NCBI GenBank assembly: GCA_937942145.1
Contig: CALDFV010000120.1
Coordinates: forward strand, 1 to 43,529
DNA length: 43,529 nt
Direction of reading: 5' to 3'
Source: an uncultured Opitutaceae bacterium
Lineage (GTDB): Bacteria > Verrucomicrobiota > Verrucomicrobiia > Opitutales > Opitutaceae
In this document: positions 34,765 to 43,529 of the stretch, one piece after another
Numbering within the stretch: the stretch's first letter is position 1
How the letters are laid out: each line of letters starts with the position of its first letter
Notes under the pieces: model-generated
What the model was told of the DNA's origin: nothing
Database searches by the model: none
Seen by the model: only the letters and a program-made list of their open reading frames with translations
Translations under genes and position numbers: made by a program

Positions 34765-35874
34765 CTACAGGAGGTTTTCAGGATTCAACGATTTCAATGA
34801 ATCTCGGACGAAAATTCCATCTTTTCGAATCAAATCACCGTCAAACCATATCTCGCCTCCGCCATAATCTGTTCGCTGTATACAAACCATGTCCCAGTGA
34901 ACTTGAGATTTGTTTCCGTTATCCGCTTCCTCATAGGCCTGTCCCGGAGTGAAGTGAAAAGACCCTCCGATCTTCTCATCAAAGAGAATGTCGCGCATGG
35001 GCTCCCGAATGTAGGGATTGAATCCGATGGCGAATTCGCCAATGTACCTGGCTCCAATGTCAGAGTCTAGAATCTCGTTTAGGCGAGTTGTGTTGCTCGA
35101 TTGGGCATCCACAATCTTTCCCTCTTTGAATTCTAGCCGAATGTCGTCAAAGGACACCCCTTGGTAGACAGTGGGAGCGTTGTATTGAATAACACCTTCA
35201 ACACTGTCTCGCATGGGACATGAGAAAACCTCGCCGTCGGGAATGTTGTGCGTACCGACACAAGCGATAGCATTTATCCCTTTCATGGAAAACGAGAGAT
35301 CGGTTCCATTACCCTTTATTTCCACCCGATCGGTCTCTCTCATCAAAGCGGCAAGCTGATTGCTTCCTTCTTCCATGCGACTGTGGTCAAGGGTGCACAC
35401 GTTGAAAAAGAAGTCTTCGAAGGCCTCTGTACTCATCATCGCCTGCTGTGCCATGGATGGCGTTGGCCATCGCAATACAACCCATTTCGTATGGTTGACC
35501 CTCCAGTCCAAAACAGGCTTCATCACCTCGGAAACCATCTTAACTTGCTCGGCGGAAACATCAGAGGACTCAAAGATGTTCATCGAACCTCTGAGCGCGA
35601 TATAGGCGTCCATCGACTTCATCCGCTGTAGCTCTATGGCTCCATGGATACGCATCTGGTCCTCCGTCGCCTCGAGCGCAAATTCCCGGGAAACTCGAGC
35701 GTGGTTCAGGTTCACGTAAGGAATGGCCCCGCAGGCTCTGGTCGCGCGCAGCAATTCGACGATCATCTCGTCGGGGACATCAAAAGCGTCAATCAACACT
35801 TTTTCGCCCGGCTCCAATCGAGTGGAGTACGAGGTCAAATTTCGCGCTAGTTGGGAGAGCCTAGGATCGAGCAT
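34765..35874 (-). CDS. M29-family metallo-aminopeptidase
   Basis: This 369-residue dimetal aminopeptidase removes N-terminal residues from peptides in the cytoplasm. I start it at ATG 35874 ([18 protein letters not shown]), the family N-terminus; a longer frame to 35964 overlaps the lpxK end and adds 30 unlikely residues. Characteristic M29 segments are [58 protein letters not shown] and [11 protein letters not shown], which carry the Glu, His and Asp metal ligands. Length is slightly below the ~400 typical for the family. It sits 70 bases after lpxK and 15 before the deaminase gene. Confidence 0.93.
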   Translation of the reverse strand: MLDPRLSQLARNLTSYSTRLEPGEKVLIDAFDVPDEMIVELLRATRACGAIPYVNLNHARVSREFALEATEDQMRIHGAIELQRMKSMDAYIALRGSMNIFESSDVSAEQVKMVSEVMKPVLDWRVNHTKWVVLRWPTPSMAQQAMMSTEAFEDFFFNVCTLDHSRMEEGSNQLAALMRETDRVEIKGNGTDLSFSMKGINAIACVGTHNIPDGEVFSCPMRDSVEGVIQYNAPTVYQGVSFDDIRLEFKEGKIVDAQSSNTTRLNEILDSDIGARYIGEFAIGFNPYIREPMRDILFDEKIGGSFHFTPGQAYEEADNGNKSQVHWDMVCIQRTDYGGGEIWFDGDLIRKDGIFVRDSLKSLNPENLL

Positions 35875-35944
35875 TGCGTCGTAGACAAAGTAAATTTCCG
35901 CAAGTTGCAACCCTGCTTGCAAACTTAACGAAAATTGGCCGCAA

Positions 35945-37165
35945 CTAGGTCGACTTGACCGCAAATCTGCGCCTTCCCTCCTCGGGAAAACAAATCTTGG
36001 ATACGGCCGCGTCGAAATCGTTCACACCGCGCAGTATCTCGATCTCCAATCTCAAGAAGTATAGAGGTAATGGAAAGTCTGTGTCTTCGGGAATTCGCAC
36101 CGCATCTTTTTCGGTCGTAACAATGAAATCCAAATTCGCGGATGCTGCTTCTTTGAAAATTTCGTGGAGTTCCTCTGTATCAAATCTGTGGTGATCCAGA
36201 AATCGCTTTGTGTAGAGTAGATTCGCTCCGAAATCGCGCAGGAAACCTTCGAAGCTTTCCGGGACCGCTATGCCACTAAACGCACCGATTCTTTTCTGCA
36301 AAAGTTCATCCAATGGCAATCGCTTTTCTCCGTTGACCTCCTGAAGGAATTGCGGCTTGTGAGCGCACTCGATCACATCCACTCCCGGATTATGCTTCTG
36401 TATCAACGCCTCCAGTTCTGGATCCGGTACGCCATCTGATTTTGTCAGAAACACGTACGACGCTCGCTTTAAGTGCCTCACTGGCTCGCGAAGGATGCCA
36501 CGCGGCATTAGATGCCGATTCCCAAAAGGGTTGCTCTTATCCACAAGGAGGAGATTGAGACGCCCTTTCAAGGGCAAGTACTGAAACCCGTCGTCCAAAA
36601 CCAAAGTGTCGCATCCAAATCGCTTTATCGCGTACGTTCCACTCTTCACTCGGTCTTTATCGACGAGGACGATCACTCCCGGAAGATTTCTTGCCAACAT
36701 GTAAGGCTCATCGCCCGCGAATTCAGAATCGAGTAGAACGGTCTCGCCATCGCTTACTATTTTAGGCGGCGGTGGATCCTCTCCGGTTACAAACGTCCTC
36801 CAGAGTTTTTGCAAGCGGGACTCTTTCGTTATGTTTTTGCTCTTGTACCCTCGACTCAGAATAGCCACTCGCCTTCCCCTTTGCTGAAGCGAACGGGCAA
36901 ATTTCTCCACAACCGGAGTTTTACCGGTTCCCCCTACCGTGAGATTGCCAACGACAACCACCAGGCAGCCCAAGGGCTGGTCCTTCAAAATCCGTTTCTT
37001 GTAGAGAAAGAAACGAAGACGCGCCAAAAATCCGAAGATCAGGGAAAGCCCATAAAGAAATAGGCCTAGAGCGAACGCTCTCTTGCCCCGCCGCCGATCA
37101 TAAAAAACATCGACCGCAAACTCCTCGATTTGAGAAAGCGTTTTTCTAAAACGTGAAATCGCCAT
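35945..37165 (-). CDS. lpxK: Tetraacyldisaccharide 4'-kinase
   Basis: This 406-residue inner-membrane kinase phosphorylates the 4' position of the lipid A disaccharide precursor, a late step in lipid A synthesis. An N-terminal hydrophobic helix lies at about residues 31-53. The P-loop is [10 protein letters not shown]82-T, with ILSRGYKSK after it, [21 protein letters not shown] mid-protein and a C-terminal region including HHRFDTEEL and [15 protein letters not shown], all typical for the family. It shows the organism makes lipopolysaccharide-type outer membranes. It is the first gene of the minus-strand housekeeping series; the 270-base divergent gap to the topoisomerase gene should hold its promoter. 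Confidence 0.95.
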   Translation of the reverse strand: MAISRFRKTLSQIEEFAVDVFYDRRRGKRAFALGLFLYGLSLIFGFLARLRFFLYKKRILKDQPLGCLVVVVGNLTVGGTGKTPVVEKFARSLQQRGRRVAILSRGYKSKNITKESRLQKLWRTFVTGEDPPPPKIVSDGETVLLDSEFAGDEPYMLARNLPGVIVLVDKDRVKSGTYAIKRFGCDTLVLDDGFQYLPLKGRLNLLLVDKSNPFGNRHLMPRGILREPVRHLKRASYVFLTKSDGVPDPELEALIQKHNPGVDVIECAHKPQFLQEVNGEKRLPLDELLQKRIGAFSGIAVPESFEGFLRDFGANLLYTKRFLDHHRFDTEELHEIFKEAASANLDFIVTTEKDAVRIPEDTDFPLPLYFLRLEIEILRGVNDFDAAVSKICFPEEGRRRFAVKST

Positions 37166-37435
37166 ACTACGCTGTAAACCAGCAACTAAGAAACCAAAAT
37201 ATGGGGGTAATCGTTTCTCGATTACGAGAGGAAAAACAACTTTGATTCAAAAGCGGATACTCCCTCGCTCTAGAAAAATTGTACTTGCCAGAAGTTAATC
37301 CGTGCTTCATCGACCCGATTTTAAGGAATTGGAGGGAGTCGCATTGACTCCTTACAGAAGAAAGTAGACTCATCGGAAGAAATTTTCGGTCACCAACCAA
37401 CAGAAGCACTTTTGACGACCCCCAAAGAAACAACA
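37166..37435. promoter_or_regulatory. Divergent intergenic region with two hairpins (lpxK / topoisomerase)
   Basis: This 270-base region separates lpxK (minus) from the topoisomerase gene (plus) and should contain promoters in both directions. Two perfect small hairpins are visible: gtaatcg-tttct-cgattac at 37207-37225, in the leader of lpxK, and ggagtc-gcatt-gactcc at 37335-37351, in the leader of the topoisomerase gene. They could be operators or mRNA leader structures. No convincing promoter boxes were identified by eye. Confidence 0.4.
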
Positions 37436-39934
37436 ATGAAGTCCCTTGTAATTGCCGAGAAACCCAGTGTCGCCAAAGACCTTTGCAAAGCGTTAGGTGG
37501 CAAGTTCGCGAAGCAGGACGATCACTTTGAAAACGACGACTACATCGTTACTTCCGCAGTGGGGCACATCGTCGAGCTTTGCATGCCCGAAGACTATGAC
37601 AAACGAGATGCCTTCTGGAGACTCGCAAATCTACCGATTATTCCCTCCACATTTAAGCTAAAGCCAATTGAAAGGACCGAATCCAAATACAAGGGGGTAA
37701 AGAAACTCATCAACCGCAAAGACGTTGACACCATCATCAACGCTTGTGACGCCGGACGTGAGGGAGAACTCATCTTCAGCTACTTGTACAAACTTTCGAA
37801 AAGCAAAAAACCAGTAAAACGACTTTGGATGCTCTCGATGACACCCTCTAGTATTAAAGAGGCATTCCAAAACATGAAATCGGGAGATGAGATGAAAAAT
37901 CTCGCCGAAGCGGCACAGTCACGATCGGAAGCGGATTGGCTCATTGGAATCAACTGTACTCGCGGAGTGACGAAGCGACTATACGGTTCTCGAGCCGGAA
38001 ATGTAGCAGGCGTTGGTCGCGTACAAACACCTACGTTAGGCATGGTCGTAGAACGCGAACGTGAGATAGAGAAGTTCAAGCCAAGAGACTACTGGCAAAT
38101 CGTCGTAGAATTCCAAATCTCTAATGGCACCTACCAAGGAACCTATCAAAAGCCGGACTTCAAGAAATCAGATTACCAGCATGATCGCATCGATCGTATT
38201 TGGGCGGAGAACGCAGCCAATGCCATCGTCGAATCGGTCAAGAACGGTGGAAAGGCCACCGTCTCAGACGAGACAAAGAAGTCCCGTCAAGCCGCGCCCC
38301 GCCTTTACGACCTAACCACACTGCAACGTGAAGCCAACAACCGCTTTGGCTATTCCGCTCGTCGCACTCTCCAGCTTGCTCAAGCGCTCTACGAAAAGCA
38401 CAAGATGATCACGTACCCGCGTACGGACTCTAAAGCTCTCCCAGAGGACTATCCTGAAACCTGCGCAAAGACTCTCACGAGTCTAGACGACGATCTAGCC
38501 GACCACGCAAGAAAGGTTGTCGCCAGAAACTGGATAAACCCTTCCAATAAGCGAGTCTTCAACAACAAGCAGATCTCTGATCACTTCGCCATTATTCCAA
38601 CTCCTGAGAGCTCGAAAAAGCTAAACGATGACGAAGCAAAGATCTACGACATGATAGCCCGTCGTTTTATCTCAATCTTCTATCCATCTGCCGAATTCGA
38701 TGTTACGACGCGTTTCAGTGAGGTAGAATCTCACATTTTTAAGACTGAAGGCAAAGTTCTCGTCGCCCCTGGCTGGCTGGAAGTTTACGGGAAGTCGGTT
38801 CTCAAAGCGGACCCTGAAACCCTCCCTGCACTGAGTGATGCTGATGGAAACCCTCCCCAGGCAAGTATTTCGGATACCGAGTGCAAATACGAACAGACAA
38901 GGCCACCCGCCCGATACACGGAAGCCACTCTGCTTTCTGCAATGGAAAGCGCCGGTAAGCTCGTCGAGGATGATGAACTTGCAGAGGCTATGAAGGAAAG
39001 CGGGTTGGGAACTCCCGCAACTCGCGCAACCATTATAGAGCGATTGATCGCCGAAAGATACATGGAGCGGGACCACCGGTCACTCGCCCCAACACCAAAA
39101 GCGGAAACCCTCCTCGACTTCCTCGCGGCAATCAAAGCAGACGCTTTAACTAAGCCGGCACTCACCGGAGAGTGGGAATTCAAACTACATAAAATCGAGG
39201 ACGGCGAACTCGACAGCAAGACGTTCATGAAAGAGATCGTCTCGATGACCAAAGACGTCGTCGAGAGCATCAAATCGTATGAAGAGAACGAAGACGACTT
39301 ATTGCCCAGTGACTTAGTATCACCCTATGATGGCGAGCCACTTTTCGAATCGCTAAGAGCCTACCGAACCAAGGACAACTCTTTCGCAATCTACAAAATC
39401 ATAGGAAATCGAAAGATGGATAAAGAGGAGTTGCGCGAGCTTCTTGATAAGAAACGCATTGGCCCAATCGACGGCTTTCGTTCGAAACGCGGCAAACACT
39501 ATAGCGCCTATCTTAATCTGGACGATGAGACCAAGCGAGTTAAGTTCGACTTCGGCAACGGAGGCGAACAGGGCGGCGAAATCGACTTTTCAGCACTGAC
39601 CCCTTTCGCCAAGTGCCCACGTACGGGCGGGGATGTTTACGAGACTGCCAATGCCTACGTGGTAAAGGTTCCGGACGACAAAAGTGATGCTAACCCAATC
39701 CGCATTAGCAGAAAAATATTGGATCGCGAGATCCCGCGTGAACAAGTGATCAAACTTCTCGAAACTGGGAAAACTGATCTTCTCGACAAGTTTTGGTCAA
39801 AACGCACAAAGCGGCCTTTTGATGCGTATTTGGTTATTAACGACACTGGGCAAACGAATTTTGAGTTTCCGCCGAGGGCGCCCAAGAGGGCCGCGAAAAA
39901 AGTCGCAAAGAAAAAGACCGCCCCGAAAACCTAA
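37436..39934 (+). CDS. topB: Type IA DNA topoisomerase (topoisomerase III-like)
   Basis: This 832-residue enzyme passes single DNA strands to relax or decatenate DNA. It starts at ATG 37436 with MKSLVIAEKPSVAKDLCKAL, the Toprim entry of topoisomerase III; a TTG eight codons earlier is unlikely. DAGREGELIF is the Toprim acidic motif. The catalytic Tyr is Y327 in MITYPRTDS. PARYTEATLLSAMESAGK and GLGTPATRATIIERL follow. The C-terminal ~220 residues hold two 'topoisomerase C-terminal repeat' units (IGPIDGFRSKRGKHYSAYL and DLLDKFWSKRTKRPFDAYL) and no zinc ribbon Cys clusters. The tail is Lys/Ala/Pro-rich, suited to DNA contact. It stands alone on its strand. Confidence 0.93.
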   Translation: MKSLVIAEKPSVAKDLCKALGGKFAKQDDHFENDDYIVTSAVGHIVELCMPEDYDKRDAFWRLANLPIIPSTFKLKPIERTESKYKGVKKLINRKDVDTIINACDAGREGELIFSYLYKLSKSKKPVKRLWMLSMTPSSIKEAFQNMKSGDEMKNLAEAAQSRSEADWLIGINCTRGVTKRLYGSRAGNVAGVGRVQTPTLGMVVEREREIEKFKPRDYWQIVVEFQISNGTYQGTYQKPDFKKSDYQHDRIDRIWAENAANAIVESVKNGGKATVSDETKKSRQAAPRLYDLTTLQREANNRFGYSARRTLQLAQALYEKHKMITYPRTDSKALPEDYPETCAKTLTSLDDDLADHARKVVARNWINPSNKRVFNNKQISDHFAIIPTPESSKKLNDDEAKIYDMIARRFISIFYPSAEFDVTTRFSEVESHIFKTEGKVLVAPGWLEVYGKSVLKADPETLPALSDADGNPPQASISDTECKYEQTRPPARYTEATLLSAMESAGKLVEDDELAEAMKESGLGTPATRATIIERLIAERYMERDHRSLAPTPKAETLLDFLAAIKADALTKPALTGEWEFKLHKIEDGELDSKTFMKEIVSMTKDVVESIKSYEENEDDLLPSDLVSPYDGEPLFESLRAYRTKDNSFAIYKIIGNRKMDKEELRELLDKKRIGPIDGFRSKRGKHYSAYLNLDDETKRVKFDFGNGGEQGGEIDFSALTPFAKCPRTGGDVYETANAYVVKVPDDKSDANPIRISRKILDREIPREQVIKLLETGKTDLLDKFWSKRTKRPFDAYLVINDTGQTNFEFPPRAPKRAAKKVAKKKTAPKT

Positions 39935-40070
39935 CTACTCTTCCCTTTCGAGCACCGTGCTGCGCGCTTTTAATTAAAGCGTAATAAAAAGCGTATCTTC
40001 ATTGGCCAACTTTAAACAACTTGCTTAGAGCAATGGGTTGAGCTGAGTTTACCCTAATCAGAAGCTTTCC

Positions 40071-40403
40071 ATGTCTGACGCGTTAATCGATCTCTTATTC
40101 CTCATCGTATTGGCATCAACGGCCAATCAAACCAAGCGACCCATTCTCTCAGGCATAATTTTCGGATTCCTGAAAGCGATCAGCATTTACTTTATACACA
40201 TTAGTGATTTGAACACATCACCAAGCTTCGTTTCGATGATTAGCATAACGCACTTTGTCATCAACTCATTGCTCGGATTCTCGATCGCATTTATCGTCAT
40301 TAAGCATTCAAAGAATCCCAAGATGGTCGTTGTTATGCTGATACTTTCAATCCTGAGTTTCCTAACTCACATTGCCAGCCTCAACGTCACAAACTTGTTT
40401 TAG
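40071..40403 (+). CDS. Small hydrophobic membrane protein, unrecognised
   Basis: I do not recognise this 110-residue protein. It has about four hydrophobic segments (roughly residues 5-16, 25-42, 55-80 and 84-102) and few charges, so it is an integral membrane protein. No known motif was found. ATG 40071 is the first start and has no strong ribosome binding site. It lies 136 bases after the topoisomerase gene and converges with the UDP-glucose dehydrogenase gene, with 55 bases between stops. Base composition is lower in GC than in the neighbouring genes. It is probably real because the frame is hydrophobic throughout and fills the gap, but support is modest. Confidence 0.6.
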   Translation: MSDALIDLLFLIVLASTANQTKRPILSGIIFGFLKAISIYFIHISDLNTSPSFVSMISITHFVINSLLGFSIAFIVIKHSKNPKMVVVMLILSILSFLTHIASLNVTNLF

Positions 40404-40458
40404 AAAAACGGAAGTCACGTAATAGTTTTTTAACCACGCGTGGACTCTCCAATCGGCC

Positions 40459-41826
40459 CTACCTGCCAATCGCGTAGACCTTAAAACCAATATCAATTAG
40501 CTCTTTTCGATTCGCGATATTTCGCCCGTCGAAAATGAAGGCGGGTTTCATCATGCGGTCGTAGATTTTTCGATAATCCAGATCCCGGAATTCATCCCAC
40601 TCGGTTAATATCGCTAGTGCATGAGCCCCTTCAACTGCCTCGTAGGCGTCACTGCAGACTTCAATTTTTTCTTCACGGCTGGGTTTACTCTTCGCTCCGA
40701 GGTCTAAATAGATTTGATCCGAGGTCACTTTCGGATCATAAATCGCCAAGTTGGCTTCCTCTTCAAGAAGATCCCGACCGACATATATTGCCGGCGATTC
40801 CCGCGTGTCATTTGTATCTTTTTTGAACGCAAATCCAAGAATCGCTATCCGCTTGCCGTTAACGGTGTTGAAGAGGGAATTAATAATACGAGTGGAGAAT
40901 CGCCGCTTTTGCCAGTCATTCATACCAATGACAGATCTCCAGTATTGCGCTACTTCTGGAAGCCCAAAATGTTCACACAAATAAACCAAATTGAGCAGGT
41001 CTTTCTGGAAACAGGAGCCGCCAAAGCCGACTGACGACTTCAAGAATTTTGACCCAATTCTGGAATCCTTACCGATCGCAGAGGCTACTTCATCCACATT
41101 CGCTCCCGTTTCCTCGCACAAGGCAGATATTGAATTAATGCTGGAAATTCTCTGGGCGAGAAAAGCATTCGCCACCAGTTTTGACAATTCAGATGACCAT
41201 AAATTGGTTTGGATAATTTTATCCCTCGAAATCCAAGTTGCATAGACGCCTGCCAGGGTTTCCATCGCGGCCTTACCTTCAGGCGTTTCCTCACCCCCGA
41301 TAAGAACGCGATCTGGATCGTCAAGGTCCTCCATGGCCGTACCTTCCGCTAGAAATTCAGGATTGGAAAGCACCTGAAAACTAATGTCGTCGTTAGAGTT
41401 AGCACTAAGCACCGCTTTCAACGACTCTGCAGTCCTTACGGGAATCGTCGATTTTTCTACAACAATTTTTGATCTGTCTGAGTGTGCCGCAATGTCACGC
41501 GCGCAAAGTTCGACATATTTCAGATCTGCCGCCCTACCCGCATCCACACCGTAGGTTTTTGTAGGAGTTCCGACACTTACGAAAATGACGTCGGCCTCGC
41601 GGATTGCGGTGACTTTGTCAGTCGTAAAAAATAAATTTACGCCACGGGACGACATTACGATCTCATCCAATCCCGGCTCAAAAACAGGAAGCTCGTCCGA
41701 ATTCCAAGCGGCGATCCTGGATTCGTTAATGTCCGCAACCGTAACTGTAATTTGAGGACACTTGTGGGCGATCATCGCCATCGTTGGACCACCTACGTAA
41801 CCCGCTCCTAAACAACAAATTTTCAT
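40459..41826 (-). CDS. ugd: UDP-glucose 6-dehydrogenase, eukaryote-like type
   Basis: This 455-residue NAD-dependent enzyme oxidises UDP-glucose to UDP-glucuronate, a precursor of acidic exopolysaccharides. I start it at ATG 41826 ([20 protein letters not shown]); a TTG five codons earlier is unlikely. The NAD fold, the [11 protein letters not shown] segment, [22 protein letters not shown] and catalytic C272 in [20 protein letters not shown] are visible, as is [19 protein letters not shown]. The motifs [16 protein letters not shown] and NSLFNTV match the animal/plant type more closely than the usual bacterial enzyme. Cytoplasmic. The 259-base gap to the sigma factor gene is a divergent promoter region with a gtcaga/tctgac hairpin at 41862-41880. 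Confidence 0.95.
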   Translation of the reverse strand: MKICCLGAGYVGGPTMAMIAHKCPQITVTVADINESRIAAWNSDELPVFEPGLDEIVMSSRGVNLFFTTDKVTAIREADVIFVSVGTPTKTYGVDAGRAADLKYVELCARDIAAHSDRSKIVVEKSTIPVRTAESLKAVLSANSNDDISFQVLSNPEFLAEGTAMEDLDDPDRVLIGGEETPEGKAAMETLAGVYATWISRDKIIQTNLWSSELSKLVANAFLAQRISSINSISALCEETGANVDEVASAIGKDSRIGSKFLKSSVGFGGSCFQKDLLNLVYLCEHFGLPEVAQYWRSVIGMNDWQKRRFSTRIINSLFNTVNGKRIAILGFAFKKDTNDTRESPAIYVGRDLLEEEANLAIYDPKVTSDQIYLDLGAKSKPSREEKIEVCSDAYEAVEGAHALAILTEWDEFRDLDYRKIYDRMMKPAFIFDGRNIANRKELIDIGFKVYAIGR

Positions 41827-42085
41827 ACTAAATAGGCTCAAACACTAAGGAGAAATAGGCCGTCAGATCCGATCTCTGACAAGCGATATAAAAGTGATCA
41901 CTCGATTTCGGCCATTTTTTACCTAGAATCGACATCTACCGCCCTTTCATTATGAGAATTTTCATCTTCTTGGACCGCGTACCCAAGTTTGAATAAGACA
42001 GTCCGTTGCCCCGTCCTACCCTTAAACTCACTATTCAACTGTTTAGATTTGCAGAACTGGAGCGTTTTCACTCTCTTCGTCATCA

Positions 42086-42667
42086 ATGAGCGACAAGGAG
42101 TCCACACAGGTAAACGACTTGGTAGCCCGGGCTCAAAATGGTGATCAAGCGGCATTTGGAGAGCTCGTTGAATTAAATCACAACCGAGTCTTTGGCCAGA
42201 TACTTCGCATGGTTAGAAATACAGAAGACGCAAAAGACATTACTCAACTCGCATGGATCAAGGCTTGGAAAAAGATTGGAACTTTTCGCTTCGAGTCCGC
42301 ATTTTCGAGCTGGCTCTACCGCGTCGCCACATTCACAGCGCTCGACGCAATCAGGAAGCGAGATTCGAGAAGGGAAACCAACATCGATGATCTTGAAGAA
42401 GCGAATATCGCAGGTGATTCAACTTCCGTGATTGCACCCCCCGAACAAGTACGCAATCTTGAGCGACAAGAAATCAGAGAGCAATTTTTAAAGGCTCTGA
42501 ACAGACTCCCAGAACATCACAAAACGGCTCTGATGCTAAGAGAAATTGACGGACTGACCTACAAAGAGATCGCCGCACGAACCAATTGCAAGACCGGCAC
42601 CGTTATGTCCCGAATTTTTAATGCCCGCAACGCCATTCAAATTTATATGAAAGAGTTCCTATCATGA
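42086..42667 (+). CDS. ECF-type RNA polymerase sigma factor
   Basis: This 193-residue sigma-70 family protein has the ECF plan: region 2 at about residues 15-85 (NHNRVFGQILRMVRNTEDAKDITQ, then FESAFSSWLYRVATFTALDAIRKR, the -10 recognition part) and region 4 at about 128-185 (RLPEHHKTALMLREIDGLTY, KEIAARTNCKTGTVMSRIFNARN, the helix-turn-helix for -35 recognition). A short acidic linker separates them. It directs RNA polymerase to a small regulon. Its stop overlaps the next start (ATGA at 42664), coupling it to a small exported protein. No zinc-finger anti-sigma gene follows, which is unusual. Start ATG 42086 fits the family. Confidence 0.95.
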   Translation: MSDKESTQVNDLVARAQNGDQAAFGELVELNHNRVFGQILRMVRNTEDAKDITQLAWIKAWKKIGTFRFESAFSSWLYRVATFTALDAIRKRDSRRETNIDDLEEANIAGDSTSVIAPPEQVRNLERQEIREQFLKALNRLPEHHKTALMLREIDGLTYKEIAARTNCKTGTVMSRIFNARNAIQIYMKEFLS

Positions 42668-43116
42668 ACATTAGAAAACTACTTGCCCCCGCGACACTGC
42701 TCGCAATCTGCTTTCAATTTGCCGCTTTAGACGCCTCTGCTCAACAAACCAGCGTTAGCGCAACTCTCATCTTTGCGTCCTCGCAAGGTGAGAGTATCGA
42801 CCCTGCTCTCAAAGCCTATGAGGGCAATTTGAAACGGCTTTTCAAATACAGTTCATACAAGCTGCAGGGACGTTCCAATGCAAACCTTAGCATACCCGGA
42901 AAATCGACAATCAGCCTTGGGTCTGGCCACCGGGTTGAACTCAATGCCCAACCAAGCGACGGGAGCAAAGTTCGCCTGAGCGTTAAATGGTCTGACTCAC
43001 GCCGAATGTTGTTAAACACCACGTTCAACCAAGACAGGGGTAAGCCTCTCATTTTAGGAGGGCCTTCTGCTCCATCTCAAAATGGCAACCTAATCCTGGT
43101 TCTGCTTCCAAAATAG
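42664..43116 (+). CDS. Small exported protein coupled to the ECF sigma factor, function unknown
   Basis: This 150-residue protein has a clear signal peptide (about residues 1-26, ending DASAQQ). The mature part is beta-rich: SVSATLIFASSQGESID, KRLFKYSSYKLQGRS, STISLGSGHRVELNAQPSDG and the C-terminal NLILVLLPK. No catalytic motif, zinc finger or transmembrane helix beyond the signal is seen, so it is not a standard anti-sigma factor. Its start overlaps the sigma stop by four bases, so the two are translated together. It may be an envelope sensor or the chief output of the sigma factor. I do not know the family's function. Confidence 0.85.
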   Translation: MNIRKLLAPATLLAICFQFAALDASAQQTSVSATLIFASSQGESIDPALKAYEGNLKRLFKYSSYKLQGRSNANLSIPGKSTISLGSGHRVELNAQPSDGSKVRLSVKWSDSRRMLLNTTFNQDRGKPLILGGPSAPSQNGNLILVLLPK

Positions 43117-43134
43117 AGCTCCCGGCTTCCTGAG

Positions 43135-43529
43135 CTAAATAGATTTGGAAACGTAAGTGAACGCATGGCATATCGCGACTGCCGCTGCATCGGCTTCATC
43201 GTGAGCCAAAGTGCGTCCGTGTCCAACCAGTCCCATAACCGTGCGCGCGACTTGGTCCTTGCTGGCCCGACCGACACCGACGACCGCTTGCTTCACTCGA
43301 AGCGGGGCGTATTCAAAAACCGACTTTCCTGAAACAGCTGCTGCCGCTATCGCTGCTCCCCTCGCAGCTCCTAGTATCTGAGCTGTTTGAAAATTTTGCA
43401 CGTAAATCGTCTGCTCTACTGCCACCGCGTCGATCGCATACGTCTCCAGGAGCTCCGTCACGTTTCCATTTATCTGTCCCAAACAATCGAACATGGAGAT
43501 TGAAGGCTTAATTTTCACCGTTCGGCTAT
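43135..43529 (-). CDS. ruvC: Crossover junction endodeoxyribonuclease RuvC, N-terminus cut by window edge
   Basis: RuvC cuts Holliday junctions during recombination repair, together with the RuvAB motor. About 130 C-terminal codons are visible. The frame is open to base 43529, so the GTG at 43518 is internal and not the start. Family marks are [25 protein letters not shown] (with a catalytic Glu), [22 protein letters not shown] and the final [15 protein letters not shown] with the distal catalytic Asp. The first catalytic Asp (IDPG) lies beyond the edge. It converges with the exported-protein gene; 18 bases separate the stops. Confidence 0.93.
   Translation of the reverse strand, partial: SRTVKIKPSISMFDCLGQINGNVTELLETYAIDAVAVEQTIYVQNFQTAQILGAARGAAIAAAAVSGKSVFEYAPLRVKQAVVGVGRASKDQVARTVMGLVGHGRTLAHDEADAAAVAICHAFTYVSKSI

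Noticed and set aside
35875-35964. N-terminal extension of the M29 aminopeptidase into lpxK
   Set aside because: The family N-terminus begins at ATG 35874, and the extension overlaps the lpxK 3' end.
39965-39981. Hairpin cgcttt-taatt-aaagcg after the topoisomerase gene as terminator
   Set aside because: The stem is AT-rich and no T tract follows on the plus strand.
40434-40443. Palindrome ccacgcgtgg between convergent genes
   Set aside because: It is too short for a terminator stem with a loop, and the T run lies on the wrong side for the plus strand.
43117-43136. Hairpin agctc/gagct between the exported-protein gene and ruvC as a bidirectional terminator
   Set aside because: Only five continuous pairs and no T tract; it overlaps the ruvC stop codon.

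Overview
The window looks like the chromosome of a Gram-negative, aerobic, polysaccharide-degrading bacterium, most likely a marine Verrucomicrobiota (Opitutae / Puniceicoccales type). This is inferred from gene content: lpxK (lipid A), menB (menaquinone), heme A synthesis genes with a SCO-type copper chaperone (aa3-type oxidase), three sulfatases, and a long MoxR / von Willebrand A / DUF4159 / DUF4175 operon of the kind known from Planctomycetes and Verrucomicrobia. No rRNA, tRNA, CRISPR array, phage or intact insertion sequence was recognised.

Layout. (1) 1-4079, minus strand: two leaderless formylglycine sulfatases flanking an unrecognised, probably exported 406-residue protein. (2) 4276-19016, plus strand: an eight-gene unit of a secreted TPR/gluzincin metallopeptidase, a DUF4159 protein, a MoxR AAA+ ATPase, a DUF58 protein, a BatA-like VWA membrane protein, a giant DUF4175-like coiled-coil protein with a Gln/Gly/Pro-rich segment, a VWA/amidotransferase-like membrane protein, and a caspase-like protein that has the His but no catalytic Cys. 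Three junctions are 4-base ATGA stop/start overlaps. (3) 19017-22318, plus strand: a lower-GC accessory stretch with an SGNH hydrolase and an exported arylsulfatase broken by one extra G in a run of eight; the sulfatase is flanked by two related short coding fragments. (4) 22319-26620: a Bax inhibitor-1/YccA-like membrane protein, a convergent CusF-SCO1 fusion lipoprotein, and the divergent ctaA-ctaB-DUF420 cluster for cytochrome oxidase assembly. (5) 26813-28609: a DASS (SLC13) transporter with two RCK_C domains. (6) 28627-37165, minus strand: housekeeping genes in transcription order lpxK, M29 aminopeptidase, adenosine deaminase, rluD-like, menB, lysA, DAHP synthase, inositol-phosphatase-like. 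(7) 37436-43529: topoisomerase III-like protein, a small membrane protein, a eukaryote-like UDP-glucose dehydrogenase, an ECF sigma factor coupled to a small exported protein, and ruvC cut by the right edge.

The best candidate for an undescribed system is the 4276-19016 operon. It joins a MoxR-type chaperone and several VWA-fold proteins with a secreted metallopeptidase at one end and an apparently dead caspase-fold protein at the other, which suggests assembly or quality control of an envelope complex. Other points of interest are the homopolymer frameshift in the third sulfatase, two REPIN-like inverted-repeat doublets (15583-15648 and 23108-23176), and an ECF sigma factor whose partner is an exported protein and not an evident anti-sigma factor.
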